64,000 nt of DNA, from the NCBI GenBank assembly GCA_035532275.1, contig DATKRG010000164.1:1-64000 (forward strand), written 5' to 3'. Under the pieces are notes generated by a model. That model did no database searches. It was not told the DNA's origin and saw only the letters and a program-made list of their open reading frames with translations. The stretch is from UBA9676 sp035532275 (GTDB lineage Bacteria > Actinomycetota > Actinomycetes > Streptosporangiales > Streptosporangiaceae). Positions 16,389 to 26,504 of this stretch are shown here, piece after piece. A program made the position numbers and the translations under genes. Every line of letters starts with the position of its first letter. The first letter of the stretch is position 1.

Positions 16389-16430
16389 GCGTAAACGTTC
16401 ACGGCCCGGCTGGATGATTCGGAGCGGCGG

Positions 16431-17255
16431 ATGCTGCCCACACAGCGCCGGCAGGCGATCCTCGCGCAGGTCCGCGAGCAGGCCGCGGTCTCGGCCGAGG
16501 ATCTCGCGCGCCAGTTCGGGGTGTCCGTCGAGACCATCCGGCGGGACCTGCGCAGGCTGGGCGAACGGGGGCTGCTGGAGCGGGTCTACGGCGGCGCCAC
16601 CCACCCGGCCAGCCGCTCCAGCGAGGGCAGCTTCGCGAGCAGGAGCGTCCGCAACATCGGCCGCAAGCAGGCGATAGCCGCGCTGGCCGCGTCGCTGGTG
16701 GAGCCCGAGGAGACGGTCGTCATCGACGTCGGCACCACCGCGCTGGAGGTGGCCAGGGCACTGCCGGCCAGCTTCCGCGGCCGGGTGCTCACCAACTCGG
16801 TGCCCGCGGCGATGGAACTGTCCGCCCGCGGCGACGTGGAACTGCTGCTGTGCGGCGGGCAGGTCCGCGCCGGCGACGGCGCCTGCGCGGGCGCCCACGC
16901 GGAGGCATTCTTCGACGAGCTCTACGCGGACCGGGCGTTCCTCGGCTCGGGCGGCGTGCACCCCGAGGCCGGGCTCACCGACTACTACCCGGCCGAGGTC
17001 GCCGTCCGGCGCACGATCATCGGCCACACCTCGATGACCTACGTGCTGGCGGACTCCAGCAAGCTCGGTGAGATCGCCGTGCACCGGGTCTGCCCGCTCG
17101 ACCGCGTCACCGCGGTCGTGACCGATGACGCCGAGAACGCCGCCGCCTTCGCGGCACTGGCCGCCACCGGCCTCAGCCTGCTCCGGGCTCAGGTGACGGA
17201 GCAACCGCACGTAACCGCGGCCGGCCGGCGGCCGCGGCTGACCGCCGCCCGGTAG
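16431..17255 (+). CDS. DeoR-family transcriptional regulator
   Basis: The 274-residue repressor has an N-terminal DeoR winged helix (residues 1-58, LARQFGVSVETIRRDLRRL) and a C-terminal sugar-phosphate-sensing DeoR domain with VIDVGTTALEVARAL and FLGSGGVHPEAGLTDY. Family members bind a phosphorylated intermediate of the pathway they control, which fits the kinase two genes downstream. It is the first gene of a five-gene same-strand cluster, 52 bases before the permease. Confidence 0.88.
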   Translation: MLPTQRRQAILAQVREQAAVSAEDLARQFGVSVETIRRDLRRLGERGLLERVYGGATHPASRSSEGSFASRSVRNIGRKQAIAALAASLVEPEETVVIDVGTTALEVARALPASFRGRVLTNSVPAAMELSARGDVELLLCGGQVRAGDGACAGAHAEAFFDELYADRAFLGSGGVHPEAGLTDYYPAEVAVRRTIIGHTSMTYVLADSSKLGEIAVHRVCPLDRVTAVVTDDAENAAAFAALAATGLSLLRAQVTEQPHVTAAGRRPRLTAAR

Positions 17256-17307
17256 CGGCCCGAACACGGCCTGCCCGCGGGCAGGCCACCGAGGAAGTGA
17301 TGCACAG

Positions 17308-18825
17308 GTGAGCACCCTCACCGAACACGACGACGATGCCGTACTCCCCCGGTTCGGCTATAAGCAGCAGTTCGTGCGCTCGCTGCGGCACTTCGAGTCA
17401 TTCGCCGTGGCGTTCTCGTTCATCTCGATCACGACCGGCATCTTCACCACCTTCGGGTTCGCGCTGACCACCGGCGGGCCGCGGTCGATCTGGACCTGGC
17501 CGATCGTGATCGCCGGCCAGGCGCTGGTCGCCCTGGTCTACGGCGCGCTAGCCGCGCGGGTGCCGCTGTCCGGCTACTCCTACCAGTGGGCCTCCCGGCT
17601 CGCGAACGTCAACGTCGGCTGGTGGCTGGGCTGGATGTCGTTCGCGTTCCTGTCGATCGTCACGGTGTCGGTGGACTACGGGCTCGTCCAGGTCGCGTTC
17701 CAGCCGCTCATCGGCGAGGCGTACACGCCGACCAGTGCCGCGCTGGAAACGCTCGTGGTGCTCGCGATGCAGGCCGCGCTGATCATCTGGTCGACCCGGA
17801 TCACCACCCGGGTCAACAACGCCGCCGTGGCGACCGAACTGATCGGGATCGTCGGGCTGACCGTCCTGCTGATCATCGTGGCCGCGGTGCGTGGTCTTGG
17901 CCACTGGTCCAACCTGACCTCGGCCGGGATCATCCCCAGCAGCGGTTACTACGCCTGGCTTGGCCCGTTCATGCTGGCCACGCTGCTCGGCGCATACACC
18001 ATCGTCGGCTTCGAGGCCGCCAGCAACCTCGCCGAGGAGACCCAGCAACCGCACCGGACCATCCCCAGGGCGATGATCCGCGCGGTGCTGGCATCCGGGG
18101 TGGTCGGCATGGCGTTCCTCATCGCGCTCAGCTACGCGATCAGCTCTGTCCCGGCGGCGAGCAAGAGCAGCGCACCGGTCGCCTTCATCGTCAACGACGT
18201 GCTCGGCGGCGTCGTGCAGAAGCTGTTCCTCATCTTCGTCTGCGTGTCGATCTTCGCCTGCGGGCTCATCATCATGGTGACGAACAGCCGGCTGATCTGG
18301 TCCATGGCCCGGGACCGGCGGCTGCCCGGCTACCAGCTGTGGCGCCAGGTGCCGAGGGCGACCGGCGGCCCGTCCTGGGCCACCGTCCTGGCCGCGGTGA
18401 TCGGCGCCCTGATCACGCTCGTGCTGCGGACGCACACCTCGGCGCTGGTCACCCTGTTCACCGCCTCGACGATCATGCCGGCGATCCTGTACGCGAGCAC
18501 GGTGCTCCTGTACGTCTTCACCGGCCGCAGGCGGCGCGGGCAGGCCGGCCACTTCTCGCTCGGGCGTTTCGAGATCCCGGTCATCGCCGGGGCGCTGATC
18601 TGGCTCGCCTACGAGCTGATCATCCTGATCGGCCCGGGCGTCTTCCGGGACGCCCAGTACTACGTGCTCGGCGCGCTCGGCGTCGGCCTGGTCTTCTATC
18701 TCGGCCAATGGCTGCTGGAGCCGGCCGCGATGCGGTCCGAGGAAGGCGCGCACGGCGCCGACGCGCTCGCAGACAGCGAGGCACCCGCGGCACCCGGTGC
18801 CGCCGGAAGCGGCGGCGCGTCCTGA
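17308..18825 (+). CDS. APC-superfamily amino acid/amine permease
   Basis: The 505-residue protein has about twelve membrane helices and matches the bacterial amino acid/GABA/amine permease group, with GFEAASNLAEETQQPHR and NSRLIWSMARDRRLPG as family signatures. It would import an amino acid or amine with protons. The GTG start follows GAGGAAG. The cytoplasmic C-terminus is Ala/Glu/Gly-rich. It shares an operon with a glycerol-kinase-like enzyme and two flavoproteins, an unusual partner set that suggests an amino alcohol or related polyol substrate (inference). Confidence 0.82.
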   Translation: MSTLTEHDDDAVLPRFGYKQQFVRSLRHFESFAVAFSFISITTGIFTTFGFALTTGGPRSIWTWPIVIAGQALVALVYGALAARVPLSGYSYQWASRLANVNVGWWLGWMSFAFLSIVTVSVDYGLVQVAFQPLIGEAYTPTSAALETLVVLAMQAALIIWSTRITTRVNNAAVATELIGIVGLTVLLIIVAAVRGLGHWSNLTSAGIIPSSGYYAWLGPFMLATLLGAYTIVGFEAASNLAEETQQPHRTIPRAMIRAVLASGVVGMAFLIALSYAISSVPAASKSSAPVAFIVNDVLGGVVQKLFLIFVCVSIFACGLIIMVTNSRLIWSMARDRRLPGYQLWRQVPRATGGPSWATVLAAVIGALITLVLRTHTSALVTLFTASTIMPAILYASTVLLYVFTGRRRRGQAGHFSLGRFEIPVIAGALIWLAYELIILIGPGVFRDAQYYVLGALGVGLVFYLGQWLLEPAAMRSEEGAHGADALADSEAPAAPGAAGSGGAS

Positions 18826-18829
18826 GCCG

Positions 18830-20256
<1,427 letters not shown>

Positions 20257-20260
<4 letters not shown>

Positions 20261-21666
20261 CCGGGACACCCCCGGGCACCGCCGACGTCGCGATCATCGG
20301 GGCCGGGGTGGTCGGCGCCGCGATCGCCCGCACGCTCGCGCGCTATGACCTGCGCATCGTCGTCGTGGACGGGGCCAACGACGTCGGCACCGGCACCACC
20401 AAGGCGAACACGGCCATCCTGCACACCGGATTCGACGCGGTGCCGGGCAGCCTGGAGAGCCGCCTGCTGCGCCGGGGAAGCTCGCTGCTGCACGACTACG
20501 CCGCCCGGGCTGGCATCCCGGTGGAGCGCACCGGTGCCCTGCTGGTCGCCTGGACCTCCGAGCAGCGGCAGGCGCTGCCCGGTATCGAGGAAAAGGCCAG
20601 GCAGAACGGATACACCCGGGTCGGGCCCGTCTCCGCCGCCGGCCTCTACCAGCGGGAGCCACATCTGGGTCCGGGGGCGCTGGCCGCCCTGGAGATCCCC
20701 GACGAGAGCATCGTCTGCCCGTGGACCACGCCGCTGGCCTATGCCACCGAGGCGATCCGCGCCGGCGTCAGGTTCCAGCTGAACAGCCTGGTCACCGCGG
20801 TGCACGGTGAGGCAGGCTGGCACACGCTGACCACCACCGGCGGGACTGTCCGCAGCCGCTGGCTCATCAACGCCGCCGGGCTGGGCGCCGACCGCATCGA
20901 CGCCATGCTCGACGGGGGCGGCCGCTTCACCGTGCGGCCGCGCCGCGGCGAGCTCATCGTGTTCGACAAGATGGCCCGGCCGCTGCTTGGCTCGATCCTG
21001 CTGCCGGTACCGGCCGCGCGGACCAAGGGCGTGCTGGTGGCCCCCACCGTCTATGGCAACCTCCTGCTCGGGCCCACCGCGCAGGACGTTGAGGACCGGG
21101 CCGACACCGGCACCACCGCGGCCGGCCTGGCCGCTCTGCTCGACGCGGGCCAGTCGATCCTCCCTGACCTGGCCGGCGAGCAGGTCACGGCGACCTACGC
21201 CGGGTTGCGGGCCGCGACCGAGCATGGCGACTACCAGATCCGGGTCGAGCCCGCGCTGCGCTACGCCTGCGTCGGCGGCATCAGGTCCACCGGGCTGTCC
21301 GCGTCGCTCGGCATCGCCGAGTATGTGACCGACCAGCTGGCCGGGGCCGGGCTGGCTCTGGCCGAGCGCGGAGGCACTGACCCCGGCCCGCCGGTGATGC
21401 CCTACCTCGGCGAGGCCGGAACCCGTCCCTACCAGGACGCCCGGCGGATCGCTGCCGACCCCGGCTATGGCCGGATCGTCTGCCACTGCGAGCGGGTCAC
21501 CTACGGCGAGATCCGGGACGCGCTGGCCAGCACCCTGCCGCCGGCCGACACCGGCGGGCTCCGGCGCCGGACCCGCGCGATGAACGGCCGGTGCCAGGGG
21601 TTCTACTGCGCCGCGACGGTGTCATCGCTGATGGCGGCCGCCCGGCCAGCGGACGGGGCGGCGTGA
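20257..21666 (+). CDS. GlpA-like FAD-dependent oxidoreductase with C-terminal BFD-type Fe-S domain
   Basis: The 469-residue flavoprotein has a DAO/glycerol-3-phosphate dehydrogenase fold with the FAD motif IIGAGVVGAAIA at 13-24, VVDGANDVGTGTTKANTAI, and a C-terminal [2Fe-2S] BFD-like domain with Cys pairs IVCHCERVT and GRCQGFYC. It probably oxidises the phosphorylated product of the kinase and passes electrons through the cluster. It overlaps the kinase stop by ATGA and the next gene by GTGA, showing translational coupling. L-2-hydroxyglutarate oxidase-like enzymes are an alternative relation. Confidence 0.85.
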
Positions 21667-22892
21667 ACGTCGACGTGCTCATCGCCGGGGCGGGCCCGGC
21701 TGGCCTGGCTGCCGCGATCGAGCTGCGCCGGCTCGGTGTCGGCCGGGTGCTCGTGGTGGACCGGGAAGCTGAGCCGGGCGGGGTGCCCAGGCACAGCGCG
21801 CACACCGGTTACGGGCTGCGCGACCTGCGCCGGGTCATGACCGGGCCGGGCTACGCCCGGCATTACGCGCGGGCCGCCGCCGCGGCGGGCGCGCAGATCA
21901 GGGCCGGGACCACGGTCACCGGCTGGCTGGCCCCCCGGTTGGCCACCCTGACCAGCGCGGCTGGCGTCGAGACCGTGACCGCGGCGGCGGTGCTGCTCGC
22001 GACCGGCTGCCGGGAACGGCCGCGGGCCGCCCGGCTCGTCCCCGGCGACCGGCCGCCCGGCGTGATGACCACGGGCGAGCTGCAGCAGCGGGTCTATCTG
22101 CTCGGGGAGCGGCTGCCCGGCCGTGCCCTGGTCGTCGGCGCCGAGCACGTGAGTTTCTCGGCGATGGTGACGCTCGCGCACGCGGGCGCCGATGTCGTCG
22201 CGCTGGTCACCGACCAGAGCAGGCAGCAAAGTTACGCCGCGTTCGCGCTGGCCGCAGCGGCACGCTGGCGGGTGCCGGTGTGGACGTCCACCGCGGTGCG
22301 GCGGGTGGCCGGCCGCGGCCGGCTCGACGGGGCGGAGCTGGCCGATCTGCGCACCGGCCAGACCAGGTTCGTGCCCTGCGACACCCTCGTGTTCACCGGT
22401 GACTGGATTCCCGACCATGAGCTGGCGCGGCTGGCGGGCACCGGGATCGACCCGGGCACTCGCGGGCCGGCCGTGGACACCACGGCGGAGACATCGGTCC
22501 CGTACGTCTTCGCCGCGGGCAACCTCGTGCACGCCGCGGAAACAGCGGACATCGCCGCTCTCGGTGGCCGGCACGCGGCCCGGCACATCGCGGCGGCGCT
22601 GCGCGGCGGGCGGCCGCCGCGGGCGCCCCTGCTCCCGGTCACCGTGACCGCCCCGCTCAGCTGGATCTCCCCCAACGCCATCACCGTCCCCGGGCCGCCA
22701 CCGGCCCGCGGCCGGTTCCTGCTGCGCAGCGAGGCGTTCCGGCGCCTGGCCCGGCTGGAGGTGCGGCAGGACGGCCGGGTCCTGGCCACGGCACGGGCGC
22801 GGCTGGTTCCCGGGCGGCCGGTCCACCTCGGTGCCGGCTGGATGGCCAGGGCGACGCCGTCGGCTGGACCGGTGTGCGTCGTGCTCCGGTAA
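21663..22892 (+). CDS. FAD/NAD(P)-dependent oxidoreductase, GlpB/HcnB-like partner
   Basis: The 409-residue protein has GAGPAGLAAAIE at 9-20 for FAD, LVVGAEHVSFSAMV as a second nucleotide-binding motif, and FAAGNLVHAAETADIAALGG near the FAD ribityl site. The final 85 residues form an added beta-rich domain. Such proteins pair with GlpA-like subunits in two-flavin dehydrogenases and carry electrons to NAD or the respiratory chain. The start is the GTG overlapping the previous stop. It is last in the operon; a 136-base gap follows. Confidence 0.8.
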   Translation: MNVDVLIAGAGPAGLAAAIELRRLGVGRVLVVDREAEPGGVPRHSAHTGYGLRDLRRVMTGPGYARHYARAAAAAGAQIRAGTTVTGWLAPRLATLTSAAGVETVTAAAVLLATGCRERPRAARLVPGDRPPGVMTTGELQQRVYLLGERLPGRALVVGAEHVSFSAMVTLAHAGADVVALVTDQSRQQSYAAFALAAAARWRVPVWTSTAVRRVAGRGRLDGAELADLRTGQTRFVPCDTLVFTGDWIPDHELARLAGTGIDPGTRGPAVDTTAETSVPYVFAAGNLVHAAETADIAALGGRHAARHIAAALRGGRPPRAPLLPVTVTAPLSWISPNAITVPGPPPARGRFLLRSEAFRRLARLEVRQDGRVLATARARLVPGRPVHLGAGWMARATPSAGPVCVVLR

Positions 22893-23028
22893 GGAGCGCC
22901 GGCCCGGCCGCCCTGGCGCGCGGCTGGCCCGCCGGGTCCGGCCGGCCATCATCCATCCGCCGAACCAGGCACGGATTGCGGCGGATTGGGCATCATGGTG
23001 ACCCGGCAGCTGAGCCAGGGAGGCGATG

Positions 23029-24696
23029 ATGGTGCCGCAGCCCGCGCTGGAGCCGCTGCGCCGGTGGGACCCGGACCGGGTCGGGCCGTATGTGTTACTG
23101 GGCCGCCTTGGCGTGGGCGCCATGGGCCAGGTGTACCTGGGCCGGTCCACCGCCGGCCGGCTCGTCGCGGTCAAGACGATAAAGATCGAGCTCGCCGACG
23201 AGGCCGGGTTCCGCAGCCGGTTCGCGCACGAGGTGGCGGCCGCGCGCCGGGTCAGCGGGGTGTTCACCGCGGCGGTGGTCGCGGCCGACCCGGAGGCCGA
23301 CCTGCCGTGGCTGGCGACCGCCTATGTGCCGGCTCCTTCGCTGAGCGCGCTGGTGGCGGGATGCGGCCCGCTGCCGGTGCCCGCTGTCCGGTGGCTGGCG
23401 GCCGGGTGCGCGGAGGCGCTGGAGTCCATCCACAGCGCCGGGCTGGTGCACCGTGACCTCAAGCCCTCCAATGTGCTCGTGTCGCCGGACGGGCCGCGGG
23501 TGATCGACTTCGGGGTGGCCAGGGCCGCCGAGCGGATTCAGCTCACGGTCACCCGGGGCGCGGTCGGCACGCCCGCCTACATGGCGCCCGAGCAAGCCAG
23601 GGACACCCGGCAGGCGTCGGTCGCCAGCGATGTGTTCTCACTCGGCGCGACGCTGGCCTTCGCTGCCACCGGGCATCCGCCCTACCAGGGCGAGACTGTC
23701 ATGGACGTGCTGGTCCGGCTTGCCACCGAGCCGCCGGACCTGACCGGGCTGCCCGCCGAGCTGGCCGATCTGGTGGCCTCCTGCCTGGCGCGCAGCCCGC
23801 GCGAGCGCCCGACGTCGGCGGCGCTGCTCGACCAGCTCGGGCCGTTTGTCGGCAGCCCGGCCGGGCCCGGGGACGGCCACGCCTACCTGCCCACGTCCGC
23901 GCTGGCGCTGATCGCCGGGTACCAGCGGGGGCCCGCCCCGGTGGGCCGGCCGGCGGACGAGGCGTCCGCCGGCGACACCGGCGAGACGACCAGTAACGGG
24001 ACCGATGACGGCACCGGCGACGACGCGACGTTCGGCTCCCATGTCGCACTCCCGGTGACGCCGCCGACGCGGCGCTGGAAGGGCCGGCCACGGCGGCCGC
24101 AGCAGCTGCCGCGGCGGGACCCGCCACCGGGGCCCGGACAGCCACGCACCCGGCAGCCACGCACCGGCGGGGGCGCCGGGCCACGGCCGGGCCCGCGCTG
24201 GCGCGGCCACCCGGTGCTGACCGCGACCGGGCTGGCTGGTGCGGCAGTGGTGCTGGTGGCCGGCGGGGCCGTCCTCGGCAGCACGCTGGCCGGCCCGGGC
24301 ACCGGGAACGGCCCGGCCAGCACGCTCGGCCTCCCGAACCCGCCGCCGGGACCACCGCCGTCCGCCTTCCCGACCCTGCCGGCCGGCCCGCCCGCCATCG
24401 TGCTGCTCCAGCCGGTCGGCGACCAGCACACCGAGTTCCTCATCCACGGCACCGGCTGGACCCCGCTCAGCCGGGTCACGGTGGCCGTGGCCGGCCACGG
24501 CCGGTCGCCGCTGCGGCCGGTGGTGGACCGGCTGGGAACCTTCAACTACGCGATCAACCAGACCCACGAGTTCTTCGCCGGGCCGATCCCGCCAGGGGTG
24601 TACCAGGTCCTCGCAACCGGCCCCGGCGGGCAGCAGGCACGGGCCAGTTTCCAGGTCTACCCGCCGCCGCCGCCGGGAGCGCCACCCACCCCGTGA
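23029..24696 (+). CDS. Transmembrane Ser/Thr protein kinase (PknB-type)
   Basis: The 555-residue protein has a cytoplasmic eukaryote-like kinase domain (about residues 15-275: glycine loop LGVGAMGQVYLG, catalytic HRDLKPSN, DFG, APE motif YMAPEQA), a Pro/Arg-rich linker, one membrane helix (about 390-415) and an extracellular beta-rich domain of about 100 residues. That domain is not PASTA. GGGAGG sets the second of two adjacent ATG codons as start. It faces an FHA-domain gene, whose product type binds phosphothreonine, so the two may work together (inference). It contains one TTA codon near residue 23. Confidence 0.92.
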   Translation: MVPQPALEPLRRWDPDRVGPYVLLGRLGVGAMGQVYLGRSTAGRLVAVKTIKIELADEAGFRSRFAHEVAAARRVSGVFTAAVVAADPEADLPWLATAYVPAPSLSALVAGCGPLPVPAVRWLAAGCAEALESIHSAGLVHRDLKPSNVLVSPDGPRVIDFGVARAAERIQLTVTRGAVGTPAYMAPEQARDTRQASVASDVFSLGATLAFAATGHPPYQGETVMDVLVRLATEPPDLTGLPAELADLVASCLARSPRERPTSAALLDQLGPFVGSPAGPGDGHAYLPTSALALIAGYQRGPAPVGRPADEASAGDTGETTSNGTDDGTGDDATFGSHVALPVTPPTRRWKGRPRRPQQLPRRDPPPGPGQPRTRQPRTGGGAGPRPGPRWRGHPVLTATGLAGAAVVLVAGGAVLGSTLAGPGTGNGPASTLGLPNPPPGPPPSAFPTLPAGPPAIVLLQPVGDQHTEFLIHGTGWTPLSRVTVAVAGHGRSPLRPVVDRLGTFNYAINQTHEFFAGPIPPGVYQVLATGPGGQQARASFQVYPPPPPGAPPTP

Positions 24697-24753
24697 CCGC
24701 GCACTCCCCCGCGAGCCCGCCCACCTATGGCCGCACCCAGGCGGCCGGGCGCC

Positions 24754-25587
24754 TCACGGCGCGTGGGTCCACCACAGGTCCTCCTGCCGCGAGCACCATG
24801 CCGGGTCGTTCAGCCTGCCGAGGTCGGCGGTGGTGATGATGCCGTGCTCGATGAGCACCCGTACCACCACCTCGTCCGACAGCCGGGTGTCCGCCCGGAC
24901 CAGGCCCCGCTCGGTGATCTTGTGCCGGAGCACTTTGACGTGCTCGGCGACGCGGGCGGACAGCCGGTCCCGGAACGCCGGGTCGCTGTCGAAGCGCTCC
25001 AGCTCGTGGTAGGCGCCGGTCACCTCGAGCGCTGCCCGGGCGATCTCCGGGGTGCGGGGCAGCGGGGTGGCCGCCGCCGGGTCGAGCAGCCAGGGCCGGC
25101 ACCACATCAGCGCGACGAGGAAGAGCTTGGTCATGGGATCGAGGTAGAGCGGGAGCAGCGTCGGGTCCCCGTCCTGCAGGACCCGGGTCCCGTCCTCGGC
25201 GGCACCCCAGCCGGCCTGACGGGTGACCATCACCGACAGCGGCTGCCCCTCGTCCAGCATCGCGCGGGAGCCGACCAGCGCGGTGCCAGCCCGCAGGAAC
25301 CAGCCGCCCGACGGCTCCCCGTCCTCCTCCATGCGTGGCAGCCGGATCCGGTACCCCTCCCCCTCGGCGTACAGGGCGTGCGTGTGGCTGATGTTGGCGA
25401 TCCAGGCCCCGCCGGCCACCGCGCTGATCACCCCGGCCCGGCGGGACAGCCCACGGCCGGCCGCGATCGTCAGATCGGCGTCGGGTCCCCGGCCGAAGAC
25501 CAGCCTGCCGCCCTCAGCGATGCCGACCACCAGCCCGGACGGCGTGGCAACCCGCGCCGCCACGGAGGTGGTGGGCTGATGGTCCAT
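24754..25587 (-). CDS. FHA-domain protein with C-terminal winged-helix-like region
   Basis: The 277-residue protein has an FHA-like N-terminal half (about 24-75: LVFGRGPDADLTI, LSRRAGVI, IANISHTHALY), the phosphothreonine-binding fold, and a helical C-terminal half ending in LSDEVVVRVLIEHGIITTADL. The ATG follows AGGAAGG, so longer in-frame extensions are rejected. It lies tail to tail with the Ser/Thr kinase gene. Phosphothreonine sensing is a family-level expectation only. Confidence 0.7.
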   Translation of the reverse strand: MDHQPTTSVAARVATPSGLVVGIAEGGRLVFGRGPDADLTIAAGRGLSRRAGVISAVAGGAWIANISHTHALYAEGEGYRIRLPRMEEDGEPSGGWFLRAGTALVGSRAMLDEGQPLSVMVTRQAGWGAAEDGTRVLQDGDPTLLPLYLDPMTKLFLVALMWCRPWLLDPAAATPLPRTPEIARAALEVTGAYHELERFDSDPAFRDRLSARVAEHVKVLRHKITERGLVRADTRLSDEVVVRVLIEHGIITTADLGRLNDPAWCSRQEDLWWTHAP

Positions 25588-25977
25588 GGCCTTCCTGCCT
25601 GCGGGTGAGCGGTGCCCGGCCGGAGAGCCGGCGAGCGGTGCACGCGGATGTGGGCGGATAACGGCACGCGGGTCCGGTAGCCAGAGTGTAGGCCGGGCGG
25701 CCATGGGCGGCTGATCCCGGAATCCGGGGATGGCCCGGCGCCGGTTCGCGCGGTTGGGTGGGGATGTCCGGGGCGGGGTGCCGACCCGGCCCGCTGGTAC
25801 CTGCCGTCCACTCGGCAGGGGGTCCACACCGGGCCGCAGGGCCCGGGTGGGCAGGAGCGCGAGCTCCGGTTCGCTCCGGCCGCGCCCTGGGGGACCGGCG
25901 GGCCGCGCTGCACCCCGCTCCGGGCGCGGGCGTCACAGCCAGGTAACACCTCGGGCGCGCGCTCGTACACTCACCTC
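25588..25977. other. Non-coding gap between the FHA gene and the J-domain unit
   Basis: No convincing gene lies here. It holds two outward promoters: TACACT on the minus strand (25685-25690) for the FHA gene, and TACACT on the plus strand (25966-25971) for a leaderless small frame. A short dyad CCCGG-aat-CCGGG lies at 25716-25728. Confidence 0.5.
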
Positions 25978-26046
25978 GTGGGCACTGTGCTGGCCGGCCG
26001 CGCGCTGTGCTGGCCCGGACCGGGCCAGGGCGGTGAGCCGGGATGA
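25978..26046 (+). CDS. Leaderless 22-residue peptide coupled to the J-domain gene
   Basis: A GTG lies six bases after the -10 box TACACT (25966-25971) and opens a 22-codon frame (starting VGTVLAGRALCWPG). Its TGA overlaps the J-domain ATG as ATGA. The J-domain gene lacks a ribosome site of its own, so translation of this peptide may deliver ribosomes to it. The peptide has no recognised family; it could act only as a translational coupler. Confidence 0.45.
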   Translation: MGTVLAGRALCWPGPGQGGEPG

Positions 26047-26504
26047 GCCCGGCCCAGCACGCCGGTCCGTTCTCCGCGCTCGGCCTGCCCGCCCGGCCGG
26101 GGATCACCGACGACGAGGTGCGCGCGGCGTGGCGGCGCGTCGCCGCCGCCACCCATCCGGACCGGGCCGACGGCGGCGATCCGGCCCGGTTCGCCGCGGC
26201 GGCCGCCGCCTACACGGCACTGCGGACCCGGTACGGCCGCGGCGAGGCGCTCGCGGGGCCGGGCCAGCCCGCCGTCCCCGCCCCGGCCCGGCGGGGGTGG
26301 GTGAACGCCAGCCCGGCCCGGTTACTTGCCCGGGCACGGCATGGCCGCCCGGCCCGGCTGGCGCTGCGGCTGGCGGCCGTGGCGGCGGTAAGCGCCGCGG
26401 CCCTTCTTGTCGCGGCCGGCGCGCCCGCCACCCCCGCACTGATCATCGGGGCTTTCACCTGGCTGATGCTCACCGCCGGCCAGGACCTTGCTCCGCCATC
26501 GTGA
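26043..26504 (+). CDS. Membrane-anchored J-domain (DnaJ-like) protein
   Basis: The 153-residue protein begins with a J domain (residues 9-65) containing the HPD motif at 38-40 that stimulates Hsp70 ATPase, followed by a basic linker and two hydrophobic helices at the C-terminus. A J domain tethered to the membrane would recruit DnaK there. It is much shorter than DnaJ and lacks the Gly/Phe and zinc regions. Its last 35 bases overlap the end of the opposite-strand histidine kinase gene. It carries one TTA codon. Confidence 0.72.
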   Translation: MSPAQHAGPFSALGLPARPGITDDEVRAAWRRVAAATHPDRADGGDPARFAAAAAAYTALRTRYGRGEALAGPGQPAVPAPARRGWVNASPARLLARARHGRPARLALRLAAVAAVSAAALLVAAGAPATPALIIGAFTWLMLTAGQDLAPPS

